NCBI GenBank assembly: GCA_012861695.1
Contig: JAAOOA010000026.1
Coordinates: forward strand, 14,131,432 to 14,195,431
Reading direction: 5' to 3'
Length of the DNA stretch: 64,000 nucleotides
Source: Trematomus loennbergii
Lineage: Eukaryota > Chordata > Actinopteri > Perciformes > Nototheniidae
Under the pieces are notes generated by a model. That model made no database searches and was not told the origin of the DNA. It saw only the letters and a list, made by a program, of their open reading frames with translations. Shown one piece after another: positions 11,015 to 26,100 of the stretch. Both the position numbers and the translations under genes were made by a program. Each line of letters begins with the position of its first letter. Position 1 is the stretch's first letter.

Positions 11015-12486
11015 GTAAGTGTGTCCAGTAGTTTCACATCATGTTAGTAGTTGTTGTCGGAATGATCTCTAGGCATTTTAAACAAAAGCGTCACAACTAT
11101 CCAAGTGTTTGTAAGTCTCGGTGGTAAGTTAGACGCTGCTGTTACAAAGCGTTCAAACTCATTGTTTGTGTACAATGATGCACGACGCGCCATTTGATGC
11201 TTTTTGTGCTAATTGCTAAACGAGTTGCAGCTTTGCCCGTGTTTGTTTGTGCATGGGTTCATGCATAACTTCCATTGTTTGAGGGCAGTATGCAAATATG
11301 CACAGGTAGCTAGCTACTTAATAAACCGTGGTTCGTGCTCCATTAGAGTTTGACAATAGATTCAGTAGTTAAAGTTAAATGTACCGTCCAACATTGACAG
11401 AGACAACACAGTTAAATATCTCTGTTTCAGTTTTTTCGATTCGCTTCATAGAGATATTCACATTCCACAATTGCTTTCAATGTGTTTTCACACATTTGTC
11501 ATTGTTGTGCTGCTGACATTTTACAGAAAATTAAGATTTTCTTTATGAATGTGCCATGCAAATGTATGTTAATATGTGTCTTGAATGCTGCCAGTTATGG
11601 CTGTCCTTGAAGCACCCACCTTTCAATTCCTTAAACACATCAGTATCTTCCCACATGAAGAGTCTGTGAAAATGGAACAACTGTTTCTTACTTGCTCTAT
11701 GTTTCTGCTAAGCCTTTTTAGTTCACACATTTTTTAAATAAATTTCTTTAGGACTTAACTGCCAGTTATCATGGCAAAGATGTTCAATTTGCTTACATAG
11801 TTGAACAAATACAAGCAGACATAATGAAGTAAGTGAGTAGTTTCATTTTGACTGGTATGATCACAATGATATCTTTCGAGTAACAACACTGACAAGGTCA
11901 TTTTAGGCATGAAAATGTGGAAATTGTTGGAGGCAGTTAACACGCAAACATGTATTTCACCAGACATCCCTAAGGGTTCTGTAGTGATTTAAAACATCCT
12001 TATGGGGAAACCATACAAAGCAGGATACAATTTCCAGCAACAGGTTTGCATTAGAATTGAATGTGCTACACAAATTCCATTCCCAAAACTACTTATTGAT
12101 TTGGGCGGAAGAAGAGAGAACTGTAAAAGTATACCGAGTATAGAGCAAGACTGTATGGTACAGAATACTGTGATCAAACTTATTAGGAACACTTTGTACA
12201 CATTTGCTTTTGTCACTACTACAGTACTACAAGTGGTGCTCCTAAAGAGGCTTTAATACACAGCATATTTTTTTATATTTGAGGTAAAAGGTAATTTATC
12301 AAGGCTGTAGATTATTGCCACTGTAAATCCCTGCATATTTACACCTCAAATTGACTGTAACTTGTATGGATACAGTGTCCCACAATACCTGATAAATCAG
12401 TTAGTCTAGTCTTTCAGGAACGCTAAATCACATTTGAAATGGAGCTACTCATCACTAATTTCATCATCTGTCTTTTTTCTTCACAG
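11015..12486 (+). other. rai14 intron 1
   Basis: Runs from GTAAGT at 11015 to the pyrimidine-rich acceptor TTTTTTCTTCACAG ending at 12486. No repeat or other gene recognised. Confidence 0.5.
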
Positions 12487-12532
12487 CCTTCCCTGAGTGA
12501 TTGAGTGAGTGACTGCATGGACCAGACTGAAC
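12487..12532 (+). promoter_or_regulatory. rai14 exon 2 5' UTR with overlapping uORF (12517-12546)
   Basis: The 46-bp leader after the acceptor contains an upstream ATG at 12517. It opens a 9-codon frame (MDQTEHEEP, stop TAA at 12544-12546) that overlaps the main ATG at 12533 in another frame. The main ATG has A at -3; the upstream ATG has T at -3 but G at +4. Confidence 0.6.
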
Positions 12533-12568
12533 ATGAAGAGCCTTAAAGCAAAGTTTAGAAAAACTGAT
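12533..12568 (+). CDS. rai14: rai14 exon 2, start exon (residues 1-12)
   Basis: Encodes [12 protein letters not shown], the basic amphipathic N-terminus, ending on donor GTAAGT. Near-identical to mammalian RAI14, which fixes the start. Confidence 0.93.
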
Positions 12569-15500
12569 GTAAGTACTATAACATGTATTCGCGGCTGTGT
12601 GAAGTGTGTGCACGCAACGATGTGTGCACATGTGTATGTCTGCATGGCTGAGTCAGTGTCTGTGTATGCATGCCTTGTGCAGTTGTGGATGATTTACTGC
12701 AGATTTCCTCAACCTTGGGGTCAGCAGCACCCCATTGCTTTGGGCTATTTAGGAAAAAATAAATAGACTGGAAAAACAAAATAGAGTTCAATCATGTCTG
12801 TGTAATACTTATGGAACTTCCTTCTTGCTCTTGTAATCAGAAAGTGTGCCTTGCTCACTTTCCCATGATAACTTGTAAGCTCTAAATGCTGGTGTCATGA
12901 GAATTGTAGGTCCTCAAAACAGGATCATGAGTTTGATAAACCCTGATTTATGGTGTTAGCTATATGACATAGACTATTATACAGACATGTTGAGTCACTC
13001 TGGAAAGTGGAGGACTCAAGAGGTGATTCAAATATTTTGATTAATCCTACAAAAACCATGAATATCCTAAGATACTGTGACTCCGTGCTGCTCCAGAGGA
13101 GGGTTTGACCCTGATGACTATGAATCAGTCTTTTGGGAGGAATATCTCCTTGTTGGTTCAGTCGTTCATTGGGTCACAGTCAAAGATACTCTACACTCAC
13201 AGGAAGTGAGGCGTCTCCACAGCGTCTGACTCATCTGTTGTCACAGTGACCGTAATGACACAGAGCCAAAACGCAGACAGGAAAAAGCTGGAGGGTTGGT
13301 GGATGAATGGGATAAGTTTTAGGGATGTAGGAGTGTCAGAAGTAGACAAGTTGACAAATGGAGTGAAGAATGTCTACTAAATGAGATACTTGGTTTATTC
13401 AGACAGTTTCCATGAGATTAGGAGTGTGTGGCAGGGCAGGATGGGGAGCTCTGGTTAAATTGCATACTCAGTTGAGAGAGAGAGAGATAGAGAGAGAGAG
13501 ACTGTCTCACAGAGGAAGAATTAGGTGGAGTACATCCCAGCTTTTACTCAATTATAGCTACAATATACTGCAAGGCATAACTAGTGCATGTATGAATGTG
13601 TTGAGAGCCAGGCCTCTGCTAGTGGAGATCAAAATCAATTCACTAGAGAGACCCACCTATAGATCATCTGGAAGAGGATCACATGTAGAGTTAAAACTCT
13701 TTGTAAGGAATACTCAAATGTCTATGAGCAAACAATTGGCATTTCATCTTTAACAGCCTGCAATTTTATACGATTCTACAGCCTAATATTAGTAAATTAT
13801 TGCAACTATGTGGAGGAGAACAATAGTGTCCATTGTTCTAGAGAATGTTGAGTCCAGCATCGGGCAGAAAGGTCACAGTAGAACCTCCTTAGCGTGTGAA
13901 ATGTATAGTGGCTGTTTCACCTTTACTGGGTGTTTTAAACCGGTGTTGTTACAGTAGGAGTTGTAAACTGTTTGAGATAGAGGCTTTTGGAGGTGAATGC
14001 TTGTCCTCGCTGAAATAGCCAGTCGTAGGCGGCATGAGAGAAGAAAGGGAAGAGCAGTGGATGTGAATGTTGCTTAGAAACACGACTGAAGCCATTCAGT
14101 CATATATGCCTTTGCAGACCTCACACCCACACGCACTGTCGCACTTTGATTGCTTTGATATCTGATAATGTTTCAGTTTGTCTTTTCTTTGTATGAACCC
14201 CCGTTTTAATTGATGTGCATTTATATGTGTATACTGTTTAAGGATCAATTGGACTTTTGTGCTCTTCCAGTCATATACACAATTAAATACGCTTTTCTGT
14301 TTATATTTTAGACTATTCTCTCGAGCAATTTTGTCCTATTGCCCATCATAACAAGCAACTTTCAGTGAAGTATTCATTTTTCATTAGTTTTCAGTATTGT
14401 AGTGCATACTTGGTGATTAAAATGAATGGTCACGCTTGTGATAAGCAGAAAAACATTTCACAGGCCAGCATGTTTTTCCTCTGAGCCAACATAGTCATTC
14501 CTTTGCTTTTTATAGAAACCCTGAACAACTCTAATAGAAAGAAAATATCTCTCTGGTTCTATTTTAGGCTGTGTGTGTCAGTGACCGATTTCTCAGGAAT
14601 GTTCCCCCCTAAACCCCAAAACCAGCACTTTTATTTTATTATTTTTTTACAAAATAACAGAAACTTAATGCTTTTGTAAATAGCTTCACAATGCAGTAGA
14701 CATTTCCAGATAATGTGTAATGGAATATGTTCTTCAGTGTCAAATCTTCTCTAAATGGTTCACTCCGGGGAGCCACCTCCAGCACAGAGAGCTGAATGCA
14801 TCGGGCAGCCAAACCTCAAACACCTCCGGTACAACAAGAGGCCTAAATAAGGTAGAAAAAGGGCTGGAGAGAGAGAATAGGAAGTGTGATCGCTGTGATA
14901 TCATACAGCCAGGAAAAGGGCTAAATGTGGAGCTGGATGATGTGGGCCTTTTTCTTTTTTTTAAATGATGAAAACAAGCCTTTCCTTCCAGATTATTTTT
15001 AAGTTATGCTGGTTATTTCTCTTTGACATTCTAGTAATTGATTATCTGAAAGTATGTTTGGAAATACCATGCTAACTAAAACTCTAGAGCCAGGCCGACT
15101 CAGCAGAATGTTGTGCAAGGTTTAGTAGATCAGCTTTCTCAAATGCTGCCCTGTGATTTTACTGTAAGGCTAAGTTGTGCAAAAACACCACCTCCGCATA
15201 TTTATATACTCATGCATTTCCAACCTTGACATTAAACTTCTTTATTACTGCAGAAAAAAAAAGGACTGATTTTTATCCACATTGAATTTGTCTGTCAAAA
15301 TTCTGTGCATGCCGGTACCTAAAAGGGAGGGAACACCAGTGTTGCTTTATCAGAAGGTGTGTGCTGTGTAGTTACGCAAGGTCAAAGTGAATCGGAGGAA
15401 TTGTTTAAAGTGTGTGTGTTTGTCCATGTAGGCTCCGTGTGTGTTCTGAAATATGTGCATGTCTATCTGCCAGACTCAGTGTCTGCATTTGAGTGTTGTT

Positions 15501-18500
15501 TCTGTTTCTCTGTCTCCCTAAATACGACTTTGGAATATATCATTGACATTTTGGGATTCGTTGGTGGATCATTTGGGCTAATCCTGTTTGACGAAACATT
15601 TGGTATAATCAGGGAGGTTTTATGCGTGTATGTGTGTGAGAGCAGTGTTTAAGACAAGCAGACGCTGTAATCTGGGTTCTGGGAAGGGGGCTGGCGATCA
15701 GCCACAAACAGATTTACAGGCATTTTGGTTAAAGCATGTCTAAAAAAATCTGCTGTCAGAGATAATTTAACTTTGACCTGCTCTGATAATGTCAGTAAGA
15801 ACGTTTTTCTTGTGTTCGAACTTTCTTTTTGTAATGTTAAATTACAATAAAAGAGGACCACAATACAAGAAGACCAAGATACTGTGAGATAATGTCTTCT
15901 TTTTCTTCTTCTTGAGTGTGCTTTGATTTGGTTGGTAGAAAGTTAAGGACTAATGCTAACTCATGCAGAACGTTTTAACATTTTCAGACAGATGTACAAG
16001 AACTTTGCCAGTCTAAATTGGCCAATTTTAGATTTATATTCAAACCTATTTGCTCAAAGAACAAGTTAACAATACTACCAATCTGTAGTGAAAAACAATT
16101 AGTTTTTTTTAAGGTTAGACCCCACGTTGAAAACCACTAATTTAGAAAAGCATACTTTAGACATAATCGTTGTTTTTGACACAACCTTAGTTCTAAAAAA
16201 AACAGTCCCATGTAATTAGTCAGAGAAATCTTAATTAAATCTTGAAGCGTGCGTCGGCCCCTTGAGACCACATTAAACGACGGTCCCTGCTGTTTGAGCA
16301 GAGCTGCTCTAAATAAGTTAATTTGCTCCCACTGTTATCCTCACTCTCAGCCCCTCACTACCATCCCCCACACTCTTTACAGGCTGTTGTGCACATACAC
16401 ATGTCTGCGTTTGTTATTGTGTATTATTTTGTGGACAGTGGTTCTGGGATTAAACCCTCTCCAGCGCTTCATACTGTCACACTTAAACCTGCTCCTCCAG
16501 CTTGCCAGACTAAGCAGGATTACTCTGTGTTTTTACACACAGACTTTCACGTCTATGTGCATGGACCGGTATCCACAGTATATGCTCAGACACCCCCACC
16601 CCCCCATGATCACCCAGTCTCTCTGTGTCTAATTGATGAATGGATTATGCTGTCTCCTCTCACTCCACACAGCTGTTTCATAGCTTTAATTCATCTGAGC
16701 TACACGACATTGGGGACTACACTGAACATTTTACGTTAATGTCTGGCACTTACAGTTTTATGTTGAAGCTGAATTTAGCTATACAAATACTCAAAGAATG
16801 GATTCCTCTTTATCAGGAGTTATATAATGTGTTTGCTGTGCTAACTGGAAAGCACAGCTATAGAAAATCACATGCTGATCATCTGAAACCATTTTAAAAT
16901 ATGCAGTGTGTGGTTGAAAACAATAAACTGTAATATATATCCCCTCCATACAGCAAGGAAAAGGTTACACCCTACATTTTCCATGAAAGTTGACACATAC
17001 TGCAGACACAAAATAAAAATCATCATACTGTATAGTAACACAATATTGCAGCAGCCCATAATTATACAAGGTTTCTTTTTAACTGAAGCACAGCCACTTG
17101 GCTCGGTTTGATTTGGCCCAGTCGGACTTGGTCTGGCATGGAATAGTTTGTTCTGGCTGGGTATAGTGAAGGGTATTAGGACTTGTAGTGACAAAAAAAC
17201 CTCAGGGCCAGCCCAGCATTAATCTGGTAGAGGAGGTGGAGGAAGGGTGTGTGTCTGTGGATGTGTGTGTTTGTCAGTTGTCAGCGGGGGATAGTACAGC
17301 AGTCAGAGGGATAAGTACGGCCCTGTTCACACATACTGCAGTAATTCATCCTTACAAATACAGCATATTCAGATCCTACATGATTCCAATAGGAAGTGTC
17401 AATATTGATGTAAACATACATATGTAGCCATTGCTAGTAGAACATTTAAGGGATTATTCACAGAATTTGATCAGTTAGATGTTATTAGGATGGTAGGGGA
17501 AGCGACCTAACATCCAATCACACATTGCGCCGTGGGTTGGTTTGGGAGCTGAATGATTTATCGGTTTATTAGTAATTCGAATGTCAGAAAGCAGATCAGC
17601 AACTGCTATGATAATTTATGAATGTAGTCGATTACAAGTAAAAGTAAATATTAGCCAAATTCTATTTTTGTCTTCTTCGTGAGAAACTAGAAGTCTCATG
17701 ATGAAGAGTCCTGGTGTTGCTCACAGTAAGTTACTGTACGTAGCATGTTGATGACCAGTGCCATTGATTGCATTAGCCACTTTGGTCTTTATTCAACGTA
17801 TTTAACCTACATTATCTAGATTAACCTAGATAATACATGTTAACAAATAGGAATGACTGGTTTAATTTGTCCAAGGAAAGGCTGAGGAAAATGGCTTGGA
17901 ACCTTTAGAAACATGGATCCAGTTAAAGCATGAACTGCCAACGGGATGTCTTTATGTCTTATCGCAAGTGTACATGAACTACAGACCTACGGAAAGGAAG
18001 CGTGCTCGTCGGCAATGATGCACTGGGCATTGTAAAAGTAGGCGGGTGTCATTCTTGCATCTGAGCATGTGTTTGCATGCTCATTTATGTGTGGGTGTGT
18101 TTGTGCATGGGCTTGTTTGTTTGGTGTGGGTGTGACGACATGATTCAAGATGCTTGTCTGCTGCTTAGGATTTTGTATTTATGTTTTAGGAGGATTTGTT
18201 TCTGAAGGTATATGAATCATTATGGGGTTATTTTTTTAAGAAAACAGTGGTTGTACATCTAGAATATAATGACTGAATGTCTCTTTACGTGGTTCAGAAT
18301 AACATGAAGTAATAGTGAGAAACATAACCCATCACTGATGCTGATGGCAACACAAAAGAGCTAGACAAAAGCAGATAAGGTGGATGGGTTCAGTTGAAAG
18401 GTTGTGGACAAGATAAAGGAGCTATAAAGACTAATAAAGGGAGACAATGATAAAGGAATAATGACAAACAAGTACGGATAAAGGAGGAAAGATTGTAGTT

Positions 18501-20162
18501 AATGGGAAGAAAGTGAGCTGGAGAGAAATCCTATATGAGCACGGAGGGCAGTCTGCCTGGACGCCCCGGTCGGGTTCAGACAGGGTTGTTTAGTTTGGCC
18601 TGCGCCGAACAACTGGAACAATATTCATGCTAGGAGATGGATGGAGGGAGGGTTAGTCTCAGTTCACCTGAAAAAACTATGAGAACTTTCCTCCATGAGA
18701 AACTTCTGGCATTGCCCTGCTGTACTTCCTAGAACAGTTTTTGCTCGCAAACATTTCAAAGATGTGTTTTTATTTTAGTGCTGGAAGAAACAGGCATTTG
18801 TATGGAAACTTTTTAAAGTACAGCAGCTATCAAGACAGTGTTTTTTGTTGTTGTTGCAGATTTGTTGCAGATTGATTTGTCCTTGGAGGTCAACAAAAAT
18901 GATTAGTGAGACTGTGTGACCTGTATTATTTTGAATCTACTTTGACTGTTTGTACACTGAAGCCTTTGTTTATGAACTGAAGTGAGGGGTACAGTATTTT
19001 TTTTGCCCTACTCTACTGACTTTATGACTAGCTCTCCAGCGTAATGAGGTTGGTTGCTTTCCAAGTCAAACAGTGTTTATTTATAGGGCAGGAAAGGCTA
19101 TTTGTGTCAGGAGGAAGTGTTGCGTGAGGGCTATTTTTTTACTAGAGGTCTTCTTGCACCAATAAATGTCCAATTCCGGACTTCTGCATCAATCCTTCAG
19201 CGTTTACATACTTTCTTTAAAGTACTTTTTAATGAAAAGAGTTTTCTTAAAATGAGTATGTTAAAATAGTTAAAGCAGTAAGATCCTATTGTCACAATTA
19301 AATTCCTAGACGGTGGCCTCATAGTATTCCTCTCACTTAAAGTTGTTATAAGAAGAGCACCAGAAAGGCAGTTAAAGGTAATTGGAGGGGTCAAAGGGAA
19401 CCTTGACTAATGGAGGGGGATTGATGGATGGCATGAAGAACATTTTGTTTTCCTTTCTCTTATATCTGTGGATTTTTCAGTGGAAAGACTGAGACTGAAA
19501 GAGAGACATTTAAACACTAACAAAGACATATCATATCTTTGTCTATGTGGAGAAAAAGCTATATGAAGGCTACACATCAGAATTTCAACTTGGAACCCAA
19601 CTTTTGGTGTTGAGTTGCATTGTGGGTAATGTAAGTGGGTTGCCAGATTTTGACAAAGAAAAAAGTAAAGATGTCTCTGGTTTTGCAGCATCCATCTTGA
19701 TCTTCCGTTGGCTGATGTTGAACATGGACAATGTATTCACAAGAGGATTGTTTGGCCATTTGGCTCTATAGAGATAATTAGATTTAACACTGACAGACTG
19801 GAAAAAGGGGAGAGAGAGAAGGGGAACCACGTGGCAAAGTTTCAGTTTAGTACGTGGGCGTCCGCTTTACCATCTCCGCTATCTGGGTACACTGCTCACC
19901 CGTACTGAGGGTAAAATACAGTAATTGAGGAGAGGGTGGTTCCAGCTAAATTGCAGTTTATGAAAAAGATGCCGAATGAGTAAAATGTTCTCATGATGTC
20001 CATTTATTTCATTATCTAAACGTGCGGCCCATGGGCAGTGTTGTGATATAGCCTACATGGCAGCATCTTCATCAGGAGAGCAACCATCTGGTCTTTGTTT
20101 AGCTGTTCTGTATACTAACTCTCTTATTCTGGGTTTGAGTTTCAGAGTCTAGTAAACTATTG

Positions 20163-20193
<31 letters not shown>

Positions 20194-23100
20194 TGTGTGT
20201 GTGTGTGTGTAGTACAGAGGGCAGTAAGCGCTTTCAGCTGTGGCCTGAGAGAAAGGATGTATTGTTTGAGGACATTTTAGCATCTGCTTTGTTGCAGATA
20301 AGGCTTTTGAAGTTAACAGCCACTACTGATCAAAGGGCAGAGATATTGTAGTTGTGCCAATCTCTGTTTCCTTCACTTTTGTGTTCTGTACATTGTTTAC
20401 TCTTCCAACCTCTATTTTATTTCCTGTCCGTACAGCCCTCCTCTGTTTCTCAACCATTCTCTCAAACAAATATATTCCTTTAACCTGTATACTGTGGATG
20501 TTATTCCCCTGTGGAGTTAATCTATGCTGCTTGTGTGTTTTGCGCCTAACCTACTTTTCTCTCGGCATCTATGCAGCTTTATCTTTCATCTCTGCATGTA
20601 TTCCCACAGACAATAATAATCTCATTTACACTCGCAACCCTTTTATCTATTTCCATCTTCTTCTATTTTGTTTCATGTCAAAGTTTTTCTTCTTCTTGCC
20701 CTACAACAATAAGGCCTTTACTTCAGTCCAGAGTCAGATTTCCTCACAATTACCGCCCATATCACCATTACATTTGTTAGAGTTACTTTTCATCCCCAGA
20801 GTTCGACTACCATTGATGTTGCTGCCACCGTAGGGTCACATTTCCCTTAAACAACATCATAAGACATCTGGATATGTAATTCCTGGATTTCTCTGACATT
20901 TGTTGTGGATTTGTGTAGTCCTTTCACAAATTGTCCTAATCTTTAGATTTCCTGTGAAAGGATATGCTAGGTTCACCTTTACTCTCCTTAGTTCACATAG
21001 TGCACATAGGCAGTTCATTGACAATCTAGAGAGTCAAAATGCCGCATGGGCTCTTTGCTTAACTTATTTAAAATTGGTTCTTTAAGCTTTTACCACAGGT
21101 GGTATTAAAGCAGCATCTTTCAATTAACTTGTATTCCCCAATCAGTGAAGGCAAAGGGACTACCCAGACAATTAAAAGGAAAAAAGAACAAACGACTTTT
21201 TATCTGCTGATCAACAAACATTATTTTTTTTCTGATTCTGTCGGTAATATTAAACGTTTTCTATAGTAAATGTTTTTCTGTTAAAGTCCCCCTGCTCTTA
21301 GCGGCTAAACTCTCCAAACATACAGAATGTTATTTAGGAATTACGCTTTCCCAATCTGAGTTTATTTTCTCTTAAGAGAACCGAGGAAGTTCAGAGAAGC
21401 AGAAAAAACACTCTGAGCAGACATGTTTACGTAAAAACCATTAGGTTAACAAACAGCCACACACACTTGAAGGGGATCCGTTTTCTTTGCAATTTATTCT
21501 CAAACTGTTTTAATGAATGGATGTTTGAAGATGCTATTCCATAATCTGTTTCAAGACTTCACAAGTTGAGGGGAAATGAACACATTTAAGACATGTGAGT
21601 CACAAGAAAGTGACCCATTTAAATATTACTGCAGAGAAACTAACTAAGATCAATCCTCAGAAAACCAGTTCAATGTCTGTTTCTTTTCGTCCCTCAGCAT
21701 GTTTCTACCAACTCATCAATTGTTTTCTCTTTTTCTTAAGCTTTCTCGCTCCTTGTTCTCTCGTCCTTGTCCCTGCAGCCAGACTCAGGCCTGGACAAAC
21801 AGGAAACACTTAGTGTTATCAGCAACTCTTTGTTTGTCTTAATGAGTGTAAAGACGGAGCGAGAATCCACACATTCGTACACACCCTGATAGCACTGTAA
21901 ACATACTTATCGCGACTCAAGGAACAGAAAGAGAGGGAAAACCTGAAAGAGAGACAGAGCTGGAGGGACGAGGGACAGTCGGGAAACAGAGCTGGAAGCA
22001 GGACAGGAAGTGAGATCCTTTTCACTTCCTGGTGGTACACACCAAACAATGGTGGACCTACTGGTTGATAATCACAGGATTAGTGACCCATGACTTATTG
22101 CTGGTGCAAACTGCAAACAAGAGTTGGCTTAACCCATGCTGTCCAGTGCAAGCCAATGTAGGCTATAGGCCAACCAAAGTCATTTAAGAGCGAGATGTAC
22201 ACTTTTTCATATGTGTGACGTTTGCACAGTAGTTGACATGCTCTTTGCTGTGTTTTGTTAGATTATACATCATAGGTTGGTATGCATGTAATGATTGTTT
22301 TTCCAACATTGGCTATAATTAAAACGTTATAATATCCCTGGATCATATGACATGTGAAAATGGTAGCTCACAGGGAAAAACCTACAAAGAACCAACATAT
22401 ATTTCCTTTAGGAGGTTGTAAAGACCAGAGCTAAAAAAAAGAAGGGTATTATTGGAATTACATATGACTGAATTCAGCATTATCCTCACAATTGAGAAGC
22501 TGGAACTATGTAGTGTTTTAATAGGTTATCAAAATATTTGCTCATTAATTGTGATTAATTATCTGTCAACTAATCCATGAAATAAATCCTATTATCATTT
22601 TACCCACACACAGAAAGCATTTCCCATGGGAACCATATCATAAGCTTCATATCAGCTCCTAATTACTGATATAGTTTGCTTTATATATCAGCCTACTTTT
22701 AATCTTGTGTTATCTAGTGGAGATATTTTTATCGGTGCACTTCAAAGGCATGGTACAACGCTAGCTATTTTAAAACAGACAACCAAAAACAGGCATGATG
22801 CAGGAATGGTTAAGAAAACTCTTAGAAACACTTCAACAATCACTTTTTGTAGTACTCTGGGCACATGCTGATTTTGCACCATCTCTGCCAGCATGATTAT
22901 TTCATCAGCCTCCCTGCGTTGACACTATTTGTGTACTTTTCCGAAAACTGGAGCAGTGCATTCCGCTCCACTTAAACCTGTCCACTACAATGTCCTGTAG
23001 TCGAATGCTATCGGTGTCATGCTGCTCTGTCGTAACGACCCTTCATTCTTTGTTCAGCCTATTAAAATCACAAAGGCCATTAGGCAGGAGGATCATGTGA

Positions 23101-26100
23101 TACAGTACGTGAGTGTTTGCCCTTTAATTTTCCTTGTTGTGCTGGTTGGTAGAGGCTCAAAGTCCCACATGCAGCTCTTGTTAATGAGACTACTATAGAA
23201 GCATTCACTGCAAATATTAACTGCATATGTGTGTGAGTTTTTGAGACGTTTATTTTACAGTAATGTCTTGTTCCATAATCTTAATAAGAGCAACCCACAA
23301 ACCATTATTTGACCGCACAAGTCACCTACCTGAATTGTTATTACAGTAGGAATAGAAGCAACAAGCTAATTGTTCTATGGACAGACAATGTGTATAGAAT
23401 GACCAGCTAAATGCTTCTGTGTACAAAGAGGAAGTCCTGCTCCATATCAAACAAGTGAAATGAACCATAAACACTGGAGAAATGCACTTCTGAGACACAG
23501 ATAAGTTGTGCAGGTGTGCTGTATGACTGGTTTCTCTGTAAAGCCCTCTGGGAATTAATAAATGACGTTACATATTTCTGTCTGATAGAGAAGAGGAGTG
23601 TTGACTCCTCTGTCGACACAGTGGAGGTTCAGATGAGGTAAACTCGTGGGTGAAAGCTTTTGTACGTTTGCACACTTGGATTGAAACTTTTCTTGTTCCG
23701 CAGTTTCTTGACTCGAAGAAACTGACAACCAACACAGCATGAACAAATCTTTACTGAAGCGAGTATACAGAGAGTTGGCGGTCTAGTGTTACTGGCAGTG
23801 TTTGTAATATTCACAAAAAGCTCTGAACAAAGACAATATACAGTACCTAGTGCACTAGCTTATTCCTTTTTTCTGGTTTTCTGTCTTTGTGAAACAGCAC
23901 TCTAACTTATTTATAGTCAGGTTACACAGTTACACATCTGACTGCTCTATTAGGTTGGACAGATTTGTGTGGTCTACCATCTTTTATGGCAACTCTGCGG
24001 AGTCTCTTCTGGGTTTTTCTTTAAGTCTTGGGTGGGTATAACTTAACAGTACACATTGGTAACAGTTATATTGCATGGTGCCTTTTTTATATCCTGTGTC
24101 AATCACCTTACATTTAAATATCCACCTTAAATGCAAATATCAAGTGTACATATCAAGTCAATTCCCACATTAAGTGACACCTCACTATCTGCCAGATGTG
24201 ACTATTCCCGTTTTTTTAATTGTTATGTGTAGGAGTGGGTTTGCTTTGCTGCTGTTTCCGGATCATAAAGGCACTCAATTACAGCAGCAAGTTCCACCCT
24301 TCCTGATATCCACAAAACACGATAAGAAGATAACTGGCTACTGTGTTGAATAATATACAAAGAACTCTCCAAGTTCCTTTTACACTCTCTTTAAAGCTTT
24401 CAGTAAGACTTTCAGTTCTTCCACCACTTCTCCAGTGTACCTATTTTTGGTATTGGAATGCATCGTTGCCCTGCATGCGGCTTGAACAACACATGACTGG
24501 CCGTATGAAAATCATGAGACTTTTCCGACCGGCTTACTTCAAATATAGCACCCCGATGTGAAAACAAGGAGTCGTAAATACTTCACCATATGGGATATGT
24601 CCTTTTTATAGCTGTAGTTGTTTCCTGCTGTGTCACGTTTCACTGCTCATCAATCATAGCCTCAGACAGATGAACATTCTCTGACTTCTCTGATCCACTT
24701 TCACTTACCCCACAGTACCTTTTGTGAATTACTCTGCACCACAGGCTTTCTCTAAGAAATAGTTTAGCAGAGGTGAAATGGGTGATATAAGTCCATATTC
24801 AGATTGTCTAATGATCTATTCAGTGAGTAGAAAGATGACAGTCTTAACATTTGCTTTTCTGTGTGAAATGGTTACTTTCTTTTTCTTTTTCTGAAGGCAA
24901 AGGTTTATTAAAATGCGTTGATTTAAAAAGGAAATGTTTGCAGGAGTATAGAAAACATTTCAGTTGAGGTAACTCACAAAATGTAAAACTTATTCCCAGA
25001 AATCAAAAAATAATATCCATATAATGGACCCTCTTGTTGACAACATGTGTGTGTTTTTAGACATGCCAGCATGCACAATTATGATTTTGTATATGGTATA
25101 TATTTTTAAAGGATGGTGCTTTAACTCAAATCTGCCAGTGTGTCTCTTTTTTTGTCTTCTATGATACCGTTGCTGAAATTCATCAAATACTTTTTGTGTC
25201 TTAAAGGAAGGTTTTCCCTGATCCTGCCTGTATTTTGTAGAAACTCTAAGCTGTTCTTGGAAGTACTCAGTGTAGTATGCTCATCACAGACATGGAAAAG
25301 CACCTGGTGGATTCATATATCTTTTCCATATGTCTCTGTCAGTGCTCAGCTGAGGGTTTTTATGTCCAATCTGTTATTTCCAGTCTGTTAGAAAAGGTTC
25401 TCGTCTTACTCGGCCTCCTGAATAGCATCTCACCTCTTGCTTTAGTGCTTTGAATCACATATTTCTCCGCTCTTAGTTATCTTGGAATTCATTTCAAGTT
25501 TACAATACACCAACATTGAAGCATTAATATTCCATTACTAGTCCACAGTGATGTCTCTGGTGCAGGCTGCAGAGCTCCGCGGTCATCCTAGCAGTTTCAG
25601 TGACAGAAGGGACTTTAATAGCCTAGCATTTTTCCACCAGCTGTGCAAAATGTATTGCAGTGATTGCACTTGGGTGTTTGCCACAGAGGCTATTACACCA
25701 TGTATTGCTTGGCTTATGCTCTCTTAAAATAGGGTACAGTTTGCCACCACAAGTATTTCTGGAGTCAGAGAGTTCACCCTCTGATCACGTGAAGGTCACT
25801 AGGCTATCGGGTCAGATACTGTGCTGTGTCCTGATATGCACAGATGGTTTCAGAGAGAGCTCACTAATGAACCTGGGGTGCCAACATGTTTGATGTGCAC
25901 AGATTTAGTTCTCCCCCTACTCTGTTATCAAGTTAAGGACACACATTTACAGCATGCTGCTTTAATAACACTTTCTTTAAACACATTTTCTCACTTGTCT
26001 TAATGTAAGTTCACCTTTTAAATACGTCGCTACTTCTTGCCTACTTTGACAATTGCAATTTTGGTTGATTATAGTTTGTGAGGCATTGTAAAAATTGTGT

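Noticed and set aside
16249..16739. Two overlapping 127-138 residue frames in rai14 intron 2
   Set aside because: No splice sites in frame, no family resemblance, pyrimidine-rich composition.
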